Shown piece after piece: positions 1 through 5,983 of a stretch of DNA of 9,979 nt; position 1 is the first letter of the stretch, and every line of letters begins with the position of its first letter. Below the pieces are notes generated by a model, which worked only from the letters and a program-made list of their open reading frames with translations, made no database searches and had not been told where the DNA came from. A program made the position numbers and the translations under genes. This stretch comes from Gemmatimonadota bacterium (GTDB taxonomy: Bacteria > Latescibacterota > UBA2968 > UBA8231): positions 1-9,979 of the forward strand of contig JAPOYQ010000387.1 in the NCBI GenBank assembly GCA_026706505.1. Direction: 5' to 3'.

Positions 1-643
1 GCGACGATGGGAAAGATGATCTTTTCGCGCTGCGAGACCTCGCGCGGGGGCTTCATGCGAATTAGCCGCTCTTTACGGGTGGTCAAAAGTTTCATTACCG
101 GCGGCTGAATTACTGGTACCAAGGCCATGTAGGAATACGCGGCGATGGCAATGGCCCCAAGCAGGTGGGAGCTAACTTGGCTGCGAGGAAGATCGCCGTT
201 GGCCCGTCGGCTCCGCCGATAATGCCGATGGCCCCAGACTCGGCCGGAGTAAAGCCTAGGTAAAGCGCGCCGATCAAGGTCAGGAAAATGCCCGTCTGCG
301 CCGCGGCCCCCAGTAGGACAAGCCGGGGGCTGGAGAGCATGATCGAGAAATCGGTCATTGCGCCGATACCGAGAAAAATCAGCGGTGGGAAGATCCCCTG
401 GCTGACGCCGAAGTAGATGTAGTAGAGCACACTGCCTTGGTCGTACACGCCGATGGCCATGCTGGAGATAGACGGGAGATTGCCCACGATGCAGCCGAAG
501 CCAATCGGCAACAGTAGCAGCGGCTCGTAGTCTTTGCGGATGGCTAGAGAAATGAAGATCGCGCCGATAGCGATCATCAGCAGATTGCCGCGAGACATGT
601 TGGCCACGGCCGTGGTAGTGAGGAATTCGAGGAGAATTTCCAT
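1..643 (-). CDS. oadB: Sodium ion-translocating decarboxylase beta subunit (OadB/GcdB family), 3' part off the window, interrupted by a frameshift
   Basis: Integral membrane subunit that couples decarboxylation of a carboxybiotin carrier to sodium export in oxaloacetate, methylmalonyl-CoA or glutaconyl-CoA decarboxylases. From the ATG at 643 the frame gives about 159 family-like residues: several hydrophobic segments and, at residues 143-150, the hallmark GGADGPTA motif whose Asp (D146) lies in the sodium/proton path. After Pro159 (167-169) this frame gives 18 unrelated residues and stops at 110-112. If one C is added to the CCC run (minus strand) at 167-169, a second frame continues as [20 protein letters not shown] and stays open to base 1, with about 55 more family-like residues. 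The gene is therefore one reading frame broken by a single-base loss, either a sequencing/assembly error or a recent pseudogene. Family members are roughly 370-430 aa, so half is outside the window. The start lies 6 bp after the gamma-subunit stop. The decarboxylase substrate cannot be told from this subunit. Confidence 0.9.
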
Positions 644-649
644 GGCCGT

Positions 650-901
650 TTAGTCGTTTTGGCGGCGCGCGTGCAGGGCGAAGCCGATGGCCGCGGCGAT
701 TGCGGGTGCGTCGTTTTCTTTGCTATGACTCTGCGTGTGCAGTTGAGCTGGGGGAATATAGGGGTGGATCGCGGCGAGGATCCTCGGCAAGACAGCGATA
801 AAAACGCTGACCAATACTAGGGCAGTGAAGACGATGCTCATGCCCACGAAGGCTAGGTCTAATCCCTGTGCGAGAGGATTGTCGAGTGCGAGTTGCTTCA
901 T
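650..901 (-). CDS. oadG: Oxaloacetate decarboxylase gamma-subunit-like protein (OadG family)
   Basis: Small membrane subunit (83 aa) that in known pumps anchors the carboxyltransferase alpha subunit to the membrane beta subunit. One strong transmembrane segment spans about residues 17-39 and contains the [19 protein letters not shown] pattern typical of the family. A hydrophilic linker follows, then a short Ala-rich segment ending in basic residues (about 66-80, [16 protein letters not shown]), also typical of OadG-like proteins. Length fits the family (about 80-120 aa). It lies 6 bp upstream of the beta gene, and the gamma-beta pairing strongly supports the call despite low sequence conservation in this family. 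No clear Shine-Dalgarno sequence precedes the ATG. The 67-bp gap to rmlA holds a weak promoter-like sequence. The alpha and biotin-carrier subunits are not in the window. Confidence 0.85.
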   Translation of the reverse strand: MKQLALDNPLAQGLDLAFVGMSIVFTALVLVSVFIAVLPRILAAIHPYIPPAQLHTQSHSKENDAPAIAAAIGFALHARRQND

Positions 902-934
902 ATCTAAGTGGCTGTGCGGAAAGTGAAATACACT

Positions 935-962
935 AAGGTATGGCGGCGGGCCGATAAGTCAA
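935..962 (-). promoter_or_regulatory. Weak candidate promoter for the oadG-oadB pair
   Basis: In the 67-bp gap between rmlA and oadG, the minus strand has TTGACT (957-962, 5 of 6 to the sigma70 -35 consensus), a 16-bp spacer, and TACCTT (935-940, only 3 of 6 to the -10). It would start transcription about 27 bp before the oadG ATG. The gap is the longest in the leftward string, so an internal promoter here is plausible but weakly supported. I see no terminator hairpin after rmlA. Confidence 0.25.
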
Positions 963-968
963 AAGGCG

Positions 969-1850
969 TTAGAACGTCGGGCCGGACTGTTCGACGAGGT
1001 GCTTCAGATAGAGGCAATACGCATTGTCTTGGGAATAATTGGCGATGCGAAGGAGCTGTTCTGCACCAATATAGCCCTTGCGGTACGCTATTTCCTCAAT
1101 GCAGCCCACTTTGAGCCCCTGCCGGTGCTCGATGGTTTGGACGAAGTCGCTGGCCTCTAGGAGGCTCTCGTGCGTGCCGGTGTCGAACCAGGCAAAGCCC
1201 CGCCCCAATACCTCGACTTTGAGCTGTTTGCGACGGAGATACTCGTTGTTGACATCGGTAATCTCCAGTTCGCCACGGGCCGAGGGTTTGAGGCTGCGGA
1301 CGATGTCGACGACCTCGCCGTCGTAAAAATAAAGGCCGATGACCGCGTAGTTGGACTTGGGGGTTTGCGGCTTCTCTTCAATGCTGATGGCGTTGCCCTC
1401 GGCGTCAAATTCGACGACTCCGTAGCTCGAGGGATCCTTTACGTAGTAAGCGAAGGCCAATCCCCCCTCCCTTAGCTGGCTAGCGCGCTGTAGGATCGCA
1501 GTCAGGCCATGCCCGTAGAGGAAGTTGTCGCCGAATATCAAGGCACAGGGGTCGCGGCCAGCGAAATCGGCTCCCACGACAAAGGCGTGGGCCACGCCCT
1601 CGGGCCGGTCTTGGACCGCGTATTCAATGCTCAGCCCCAGCCGCTCGCCGTCGCCGAAGAGTTGGCGGTAGAGATCGGTGTGCTCTGGGCTGGAGATGAT
1701 GAGGATCTCGCGGATATCGGCCAGCATGAGCACTGAGAGCGGGTAGTAGATCATCGGCTTGTCGAAGATCGGCAGGATCTGCTTGGAGACCGATACGGTC
1801 AAGGGGTAAAGGCGCGTGCCTTGGCCGCCGGCGAGGATGATGCCTTTCAT
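969..1850 (-). CDS. rmlA: Glucose-1-phosphate thymidylyltransferase (RmlA)
   Basis: Cytoplasmic nucleotidyltransferase that makes dTDP-glucose from dTTP and glucose-1-phosphate, the first step toward dTDP-L-rhamnose and other dTDP-deoxysugars. Its 293 aa match the usual 285-300 aa, and it aligns with the short RmlA type from end to end in my reading. The signature [16 protein letters not shown] is at residues 3-18 (catalytic Arg13), followed by [17 protein letters not shown] at 22-38 (Lys23), the metal-binding GDN at 107-109, EEKP at 158-161, the [11 protein letters not shown] block at 189-199 and WFDTGTH at 221-227 with the second metal Asp223. All key residues are present, so it should be active. 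It begins 5 bp after the PhyH stop and so is probably co-transcribed with it. No rmlB, rmlC, rmlD or glycosyltransferase is nearby, which is unusual because rmlA normally sits in an rml or polysaccharide cluster. Confidence 0.96.
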   Translation of the reverse strand: MKGIILAGGQGTRLYPLTVSVSKQILPIFDKPMIYYPLSVLMLADIREILIISSPEHTDLYRQLFGDGERLGLSIEYAVQDRPEGVAHAFVVGADFAGRDPCALIFGDNFLYGHGLTAILQRASQLREGGLAFAYYVKDPSSYGVVEFDAEGNAISIEEKPQTPKSNYAVIGLYFYDGEVVDIVRSLKPSARGELEITDVNNEYLRRKQLKVEVLGRGFAWFDTGTHESLLEASDFVQTIEHRQGLKVGCIEEIAYRKGYIGAEQLLRIANYSQDNAYCLYLKHLVEQSGPTF

Positions 1851-1855
1851 GGAAT

Positions 1856-2689
1856 CTACTCAATGCCCTTTTTTTGCGGTCCTTGGGGACGGGGCCTCTG
1901 CGGCCAGACGATCTGCCGCCGCTCGGGCGTCAGGCGCGCCAATAGCTCTTCCGAGGGGTGGTAGCCGTGGCGGAAATTGCCCCAAGAGGGTCCGTAGCGA
2001 TAGACGAAGATTCGGCGAGTGCCCTCGTTTTTGCGCCGGGCCGAGCCGTGCGAGAGGCCATCGACAAAGAGCAAGGCGTCGCCCTTGGCCATATGGCACT
2101 CCACCGCGCCGGTGATGCCCTCGACAGTGGCACCTTCGGGCCTCATGCGATGCCGGTCTAAGTCGGGATGCGTGAAGTTGGACTTGTGGCTGCCGGGGAT
2201 CAGCATGGTGCCGCCGTCGCCCGGACCGATGTCCGTGAGCGCGACGAGGATGTTGATTTGGCCGCACATGTAGCGTCCGCCGTGGTAGCGAAATTGGTTG
2301 CGCATGATGGGGGGATAGCCGCCAGAGTGCAGGCCGATGGCCTCCCCGGGTTGGCGGAAGTTGGCAAAGTTTTCGTCGATGAAGAGCGGCCCGTGTGCGT
2401 AGTCGAACGTGCCCTCGCCGCCGACGAAGTGCTTCACTTTCTCGATCCAAGCGGGATGGTCGATCATCCGCTCAAAAGGCTCGCCCGCCTCGTAGATTTG
2501 CTGCAAGTTGAGGCCGTCAATCGTGCCATAGGTATGGGCGTGGATGTGCCCGTACCAATCGCCCGGCTCTAGCGGCGGGATGACGTCGAGGCAATCGTTG
2601 AGGTCTTTGACCTCATCGGCGGTAAGCGCTCCCTCTAAGTGCAGGTAGCCGCGCAGGTCGAAGAGGTAATTTTCGAGGTCGGTGACCAT
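1856..2689 (-). CDS. Phytanoyl-CoA dioxygenase (PhyH)-family protein with an HxG metal motif
   Basis: Cupin-fold protein (277 aa) of the PhyH group, whose members use Fe(II) and 2-oxoglutarate to hydroxylate (or in a few cases halogenate) small molecules. Supporting landmarks are [20 protein letters not shown] at residues 153-172 (the conserved strand and PGSHK block), and [20 protein letters not shown] at 201-220 with the distal metal His214 and an Arg pair (R225/R226) suited to bind the 2-oxoglutarate carboxylate. The proximal motif, usually H-x-D, reads H121-S122-G123, so the expected carboxylate ligand is missing. An HIHAH stretch (48-52) adds histidines near the N terminus. The start at 2689 lies 6 bp past the stop of the enolase-superfamily gene, and the stop lies 5 bp before rmlA, so it is the middle of an operon. 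The natural substrate is unknown. Similar HxG PhyH paralogues are, from memory, common in Poribacteria-like and planctomycete genomes, mostly uncharacterised. Confidence 0.88.
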   Translation of the reverse strand: MVTDLENYLFDLRGYLHLEGALTADEVKDLNDCLDVIPPLEPGDWYGHIHAHTYGTIDGLNLQQIYEAGEPFERMIDHPAWIEKVKHFVGGEGTFDYAHGPLFIDENFANFRQPGEAIGLHSGGYPPIMRNQFRYHGGRYMCGQINILVALTDIGPGDGGTMLIPGSHKSNFTHPDLDRHRMRPEGATVEGITGAVECHMAKGDALLFVDGLSHGSARRKNEGTRRIFVYRYGPSWGNFRHGYHPSEELLARLTPERRQIVWPQRPRPQGPQKKGIE

Positions 2690-2695
2690 AAGTTC

Positions 2696-3850
2696 TCAGC
2701 GCTGTACGGGATCGCCCCAAGAGCCTTCGATGTACGGAAAGCGCGCTTCGAGGTCGTCGGCCAGTTCGACGCCGAAGCCTGGGGCGTCGGGCAGAACTAA
2801 GTGACCGTCTTCGATCAGCGGCTTCTCGCGCAGAATTTCCCACTGCAGAGGCCCCTGTTTCATATTTAGCTCGACTAGACGCGGATCGGGCAGCGCCGCA
2901 ACCATGTGGGCGTTGGCCATCGTCATTAGGCCATTGTGCCAGTTGTGCGGGATCAGGGGTATGCCGCCGTAGTCGAAGTGGGCTTTGTGGCCGACTTCCA
3001 TGCAGAGGTCGATGCCGCAGACGCCGGCGTCGGGCTGGACGATGCCGAAGCCCCCCACCTCCATGAATGGCTCGAATTGCGCCCACGTGGTAAAAGGCTC
3101 GCCGCCAGTGACGGGGATGGAGACGGCCTCGTTGAGTCGGGCGTAGTCCTCGGGTACGCGTTCGACCGGCTCCTCAAACCAAGCCCAGCCCATTTCGTCG
3201 AGCGCCTCGGCAATGGGCAGCGCCTCCTCCATCGAGAGGCGGCAATTGCCGTCGAGGGCCAGGTCCATGCGCGCACCCACGGCCTCGTAGACTTGATGCG
3301 CTATTTTCAAGAAGCGATCGACGGTGACGCCCGACCACGCCCAGTGGGTGCCTATGCGCATCTTGTAGGCGGTGAAACCCTCTTCTGCATAGCCGATGGC
3401 CTCTTCGACGACGGATTCGGGGTGATCGTCCCAGTCGTAGCGCACGCCCGAGGAAGCGTAGAGGCGGAGGCGGCGCAGGGGTTTCTGTCCTGGCGCGCAG
3501 AGCAGGTCGGCGGTGGGTTTCCCGGCGATCTTGCCGCGCAAATCCCACAGCGCGCAGTTGAGGCCGGCGTTGGCGATGTCGTTGGCGCGCTCCGCTTCGT
3601 TGTGCGGCGTCAGATCTTCGTCGCGGGGGTCGCGGCCGATGAGATTGGGCTTGAGTTCGTCGATGCGAGCGGCGATTGCGGGCGGCACGCCGTACGCGCA
3701 AGGCTCGGCGATGCCCTGCAAGCCCTCGTCGGTCTCGATGATACAGATTGAGCAGTCGGCCTTGGGCACGTGGAAGGTGGCGCTGTACCACTGAAGTTCA
3801 GGCTCGTGGGCGCACGAGAGCGAGAGCGTGCGGATATCGGTGATTTTCAT
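2696..3850 (-). CDS. Mandelate racemase/muconate lactonizing enzyme family protein (enolase superfamily), probable sugar-acid dehydratase or epimerase
   Basis: 384-aa (beta/alpha)8-barrel enzyme that would abstract the proton alpha to a carboxylate with Mg2+ help, usually to dehydrate or epimerise an acid sugar. With the start at 3850, metal ligands align with mandelate racemase spacing: D200 (ALDGN), E226 (WFEEPV) and E251 (TGGEPF). The His-Asp dyad is D274 (QPDAG) and H302 (PHNWHNG), marking the MR subgroup. On the other face the K-x-K motif reads K163-M164-R165, so the second lysine is an arginine. This suggests a dehydratase using H302 rather than a two-base racemase. The ATG at 3850 is preferred over an in-frame ATG at 3865: the protein then begins MKITDIRTL as relatives do, and an AGG lies 6 bp upstream. 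It is the first gene of the leftward operon, behind a good sigma70-like promoter. The substrate is not determinable, although PHNW-type members are often acid-sugar dehydratases. Confidence 0.92.
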   Translation of the reverse strand: MKITDIRTLSLSCAHEPELQWYSATFHVPKADCSICIIETDEGLQGIAEPCAYGVPPAIAARIDELKPNLIGRDPRDEDLTPHNEAERANDIANAGLNCALWDLRGKIAGKPTADLLCAPGQKPLRRLRLYASSGVRYDWDDHPESVVEEAIGYAEEGFTAYKMRIGTHWAWSGVTVDRFLKIAHQVYEAVGARMDLALDGNCRLSMEEALPIAEALDEMGWAWFEEPVERVPEDYARLNEAVSIPVTGGEPFTTWAQFEPFMEVGGFGIVQPDAGVCGIDLCMEVGHKAHFDYGGIPLIPHNWHNGLMTMANAHMVAALPDPRLVELNMKQGPLQWEILREKPLIEDGHLVLPDAPGFGVELADDLEARFPYIEGSWGDPVQR

Positions 3851-3900
3851 CGGGAACCTATTCAATTATGTGTTTAGAGTCTGTCTCTGCACGGGTCTGT

Positions 3901-3929
3901 ATTAAACGGCCACTTACTTTTCGCGTCAA
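3901..3929 (-). promoter_or_regulatory. Sigma70-like promoter of the leftward operon
   Basis: On the minus strand, TTGACG (3924-3929, 5 of 6 to consensus) is followed by exactly 17 bp and then TTTAAT (3901-3906, 5 of 6). The predicted start of transcription is near 3894, giving a leader of about 45 nt before the ATG at 3850 of the enolase-superfamily gene. This is the best promoter match I see in the window. It should drive the enolase-superfamily, PhyH and rmlA genes, and perhaps the pump genes. Confidence 0.65.
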
Positions 3930-3932
3930 CAC

Positions 3933-3970
3933 TGCTCCTGCGGGCACCTTCCCTTGTCGCCCGCAGGGCA
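3933..3970. repeat. 12-bp inverted repeat in the divergent intergenic region (candidate operator)
   Basis: The arm TGCTCCTGCGGGC (3933-3945) pairs with GCCCGCAGGGCA (3959-3970): 12 bp match if T3936 is bulged, with 9 uninterrupted bp (3937-3945 with 3959-3967) around a 13-nt centre. It lies between the two divergent promoters and covers the plus-strand -35 box (3954-3959). No gene ends here and no T-run follows directly, so a terminator is unlikely. A binding site for a dimeric regulator, or a 5' structure, fits better. No regulator gene is present in the window. Confidence 0.45.
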
Positions 3971-3982
3971 CTCCCGTATTTT
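3954..3982 (+). promoter_or_regulatory. Candidate promoter of the rightward operon
   Basis: TTGTCG (3954-3959, 4 of 6) and TATTTT (3977-3982, 4 of 6) are separated by 17 bp, placing a start near 3989, about 24 nt before the ATG at 4013. The match is modest, but it sits where a promoter is required and its -35 half overlaps the inverted repeat at 3933-3970, as expected for a regulated promoter. Confidence 0.4.
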
Positions 3983-4012
3983 GAGGCCGCTTCCCAACCG
4001 AGGAGAATCCCA

Positions 4013-4894
4013 ATGATCGAACATCCCTATCAGAATTTGAGCGGAGGACGCTGGCTAGTCGGCAACCTGCACACGCATACGACCGCTAGCGACGGCGAGC
4101 GAGATCACCAAGCGGTAATTGACGACTACGCGGGCCGCGGCTACGGCTTCTTGGCGATCAGCGATCACGACATCTATACGTCCTTGGAAGACTACGAGCA
4201 ATACGATGCACAAGGGATGATCCTAGTTCCGGGCAATGAGATCTCAGCCAATGGCCCGCACGTTTTGCACGTAGGGGACGCAGGGTGGGTCGAGCCCCAT
4301 GCGGATCGGCAACGAGTAATTGACGAGGTCAACGAATCGGGCGGTGGTTTTGCCCTTTTCAACCACCCCAACAGGCACGGCAATTTCAACCACTGTCCGC
4401 AGGAGCTTTTGCAGGCCTGCGAGGGCTACGTGGGCTTGGAGATCTACAACGGCGTGATCTGCCGCTCGGAGGGCAGCCCCTACGCGACGAATCGCTGGGA
4501 CATGCTGCTGAGCGCGGGAAGACGCCTATGGGGGTTTGCCAACGACGACAGCCACGCGGCCAAAGGCGATGTGGGGTTGGGGTGGAATGTGGCCTATGTG
4601 GAGGAGGAAACGGCTAGCGGCGTGGTGGAAGCCCTGCGCGCCGGTCGGTTTTACGCCTCGACGGGAGTTGAGATCAACCAGATCCAAGTCGAGGGAAACA
4701 GGATTTGGATTGAGACGGAGAATGCGGCGCGGATCGTGGCCCTGCGCGCCGGCGCGCAGCGGATAGCTGTGGCCGATGGACGGGAAATCGAGGTGGAAGT
4801 GCCAGAGCGGGCGGGATACGTGCGCTTTGAGTGTTGGGGCGCAGGAGAGGCGTTTGCTTGGACGCAGCCGTTTTTTTGTGAGGAGAGCGAATAA
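4013..4894 (+). CDS. PHP-domain metal-dependent hydrolase, CehA/McbA-like
   Basis: 293-aa cytoplasmic PHP (polymerase and histidinol phosphatase) domain protein. Family members are metal-dependent phosphoesterases or, in the CehA/McbA branch, hydrolases of aryl esters and carbamates. The metal-site motifs occur in order: NLHTHTTASDG (residues 18-28; H20, H22, D27), SDHD (50-53), GNE (74-76; E76), NHPNRHG (117-123; H118) and NDDSH (177-181; D179, H181). The C-terminal 70 residues form a beta-rich tail ending in a WTQPFF-type segment, as in other stand-alone CehA-like proteins. AGGAG at 4001-4005, 7 bp before the ATG, fixes the start. It is the first gene of the rightward string, 1 bp before the dehydrogenase gene. 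The real substrate is unknown. In this setting a small-molecule ester, lactone, carbamate or phosphoester is more likely than a nucleic acid. Confidence 0.9.
   Translation: MIEHPYQNLSGGRWLVGNLHTHTTASDGERDHQAVIDDYAGRGYGFLAISDHDIYTSLEDYEQYDAQGMILVPGNEISANGPHVLHVGDAGWVEPHADRQRVIDEVNESGGGFALFNHPNRHGNFNHCPQELLQACEGYVGLEIYNGVICRSEGSPYATNRWDMLLSAGRRLWGFANDDSHAAKGDVGLGWNVAYVEEETASGVVEALRAGRFYASTGVEINQIQVEGNRIWIETENAARIVALRAGAQRIAVADGREIEVEVPERAGYVRFECWGAGEAFAWTQPFFCEESE
4881..4885 (+). promoter_or_regulatory. Ribosome binding site that decides the dehydrogenase start
   Basis: AGGAG within the 3' end of the PHP gene, 10 bp before the ATG at 4896. The same frame is open further upstream to an ATG at 4776, but those 40 extra residues lie wholly inside the PHP gene and lack similarity to the dehydrogenase family. 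This site therefore supports the start at 4896 and translational coupling to the PHP gene. Confidence 0.6.
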
Positions 4895-4895
4895 C

Positions 4896-5906
4896 ATGGG
4901 CGATCTGATCGTCGTTCATCCAGATTTTGACGGAGTTTGGCCCTTTGCCGCCGACCACTTCCGCACCTTGTGGCCCGAAACGGACTTTGTGCGTTTGGCG
5001 CACGGAGAGGAGCGGCCCTTGGGCGAGGTCGCCGAGGATCCGAGCCAAGTGACGCGGTTGGCTACGCTAGGGGTGCCGGTGAGTCTGGCGTGTCTGCGAC
5101 TTTTTACGGCTTTGCAGGAGGCGACCTTTCAGGGGTCTTATGGTCGGCGGCTAGGCGAGGGCTGTAGCGAGTATCTGGCCGAGGCCGGCGTCGTTGTTTA
5201 CGACCATCCGAGCGAGGGGTTTTGGTCGCAGACTGTGGCGGAATTTGGCTTGGCCTTGACGCTGTGCGGGCTGCGGCGGATTCCTCAGTTGCACCGAGAG
5301 ATCATCCAGAGTCAAGCGCCTTGGGACTACGAGCCGCCCGAGGGCCAGGGCCAGCCCGGAGCGCGCGGGCACCAGTTTGGCGACGATCCGGCCTTTGCCA
5401 GTGGCACGCTGTGCGGCAAGCGGGTGCGGATCGTCGGGGCCGGCAATATCGCTAGCCGCTACGCCAGCTTCGCATCGATGCTGGGAGCCGACGTGGCGGC
5501 TTGGGATCCGTTTGCCACGGAGCCGTGCTTTCACCGGGCTGGGTCGCGCCGCGAGTACCATCTAGAACGGCTAGTTACCGATGCCGAAGTGTTCGCGCCC
5601 ATGGTCCCGCTCACGGAATCGACGCGCGGTTTGGTCGCGGCTGAGCACATTGACGCGCTGCCCAAGGGCTGTCTGGTGGTGTTGGTGACTAGAGCTAAGA
5701 TCTGCGATACGGACGCGATCCGGCGGCGAGTGATGGCCGATGAACTGAGCCTAGCAGCGGACGTGTGGGATCAGGAGCCGCTGCCTTTAGACGATCCGCT
5801 GCTGGGGCGGCACAACGTGGTGCATACGCCGCACAACGCCGGGCGCACGATCGACGCGAACAAGGCATGGGCGGAGAAATTGGCCGTGCAGTTCAAGCCG
5901 CGTTGA
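4896..5906 (+). CDS. D-isomer-specific 2-hydroxyacid dehydrogenase family protein
   Basis: 336-aa NAD-dependent oxidoreductase that interconverts 2-hydroxyacids and 2-oxoacids, in the group of phosphoglycerate and glycerate/glyoxylate dehydrogenases. The Rossmann motif VRIVGAGNIASR is at about residues 177-188 (G181, G183, with A186 in place of the third glycine). D204 follows at the end of the second strand and favours NAD over NADP. The catalytic set is complete: R266 (in TRAK, where TRG is usual), E294 (WDQEPLPLDDPLL) and H313 (TPHNAGR). The substrate-binding N-terminal half (1-110) is divergent and ends with the expected return of the chain near the cofactor domain. Length is typical (310-340 aa). 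The gene follows the PHP stop by 1 bp. It may oxidise or reduce a 2-hydroxyacid intermediate of the pathway suggested by the divergent enolase-superfamily enzyme. The exact substrate is unknown. Confidence 0.9.
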   Translation: MGDLIVVHPDFDGVWPFAADHFRTLWPETDFVRLAHGEERPLGEVAEDPSQVTRLATLGVPVSLACLRLFTALQEATFQGSYGRRLGEGCSEYLAEAGVVVYDHPSEGFWSQTVAEFGLALTLCGLRRIPQLHREIIQSQAPWDYEPPEGQGQPGARGHQFGDDPAFASGTLCGKRVRIVGAGNIASRYASFASMLGADVAAWDPFATEPCFHRAGSRREYHLERLVTDAEVFAPMVPLTESTRGLVAAEHIDALPKGCLVVLVTRAKICDTDAIRRRVMADELSLAADVWDQEPLPLDDPLLGRHNVVHTPHNAGRTIDANKAWAEKLAVQFKPR

Positions 5907-5935
5907 TTGCTCGCATTCGGTGCTGGGTTTATACT
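5907..5935 (+). promoter_or_regulatory. Candidate promoter upstream of the transketolase-like gene
   Basis: The 77-bp gap 5907-5983 is conspicuously AT-rich against its GC-rich surroundings. TATACT (5930-5935, 5 of 6 to the -10 consensus) lies 17 bp after TTGCTC (5907-5912, 3 of 6 to the -35), predicting a start near 5942 and a leader of about 40 nt. The large gene that follows may thus have its own promoter besides read-through from the PHP and dehydrogenase genes. I see no terminator hairpin in the gap. Confidence 0.4.
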
Positions 5936-5983
5936 TTTACGGTTCTTTCATTCAATTAAAAATACCCACTTAGGGAGTTATAC

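Noticed and set aside
908..1114. A small plus-strand frame across the rmlA-oadG gap
   Set aside because: It runs mostly antisense to rmlA, begins with GTG without a ribosome binding site and encodes a low-complexity basic peptide with no family resemblance.
2936..3751. A 271-codon open frame on the plus strand opposite the enolase-superfamily gene
   Set aside because: It is antisense to a gene with a full set of catalytic residues, its translation resembles no family, and long antisense frames are expected in GC-rich genes.
3851..3865. An upstream in-frame ATG at 3865 for the enolase-superfamily protein
   Set aside because: It would add MNRFP ahead of the family-typical MKITDIRTL start and lacks a ribosome binding site. 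The ATG at 3850 has an AGG at suitable distance.
3933..3970. The intergenic hairpin as a rho-independent terminator
   Set aside because: No gene ends there on either strand (both neighbours start), and no T-tract follows the stem directly.
4776..4895. An upstream ATG at 4776 that would lengthen the hydroxyacid dehydrogenase by 40 residues
   Set aside because: The extension lies inside the PHP gene in another frame and has no counterpart in the family. AGGAG at 4881-4885 marks the ATG at 4896.
5903..5935. TTGATT (5903-5908) as the -35 partner of TATACT
   Set aside because: The spacer would be 21 bp, too long for sigma70. The weaker TTGCTC at 17 bp fits better.
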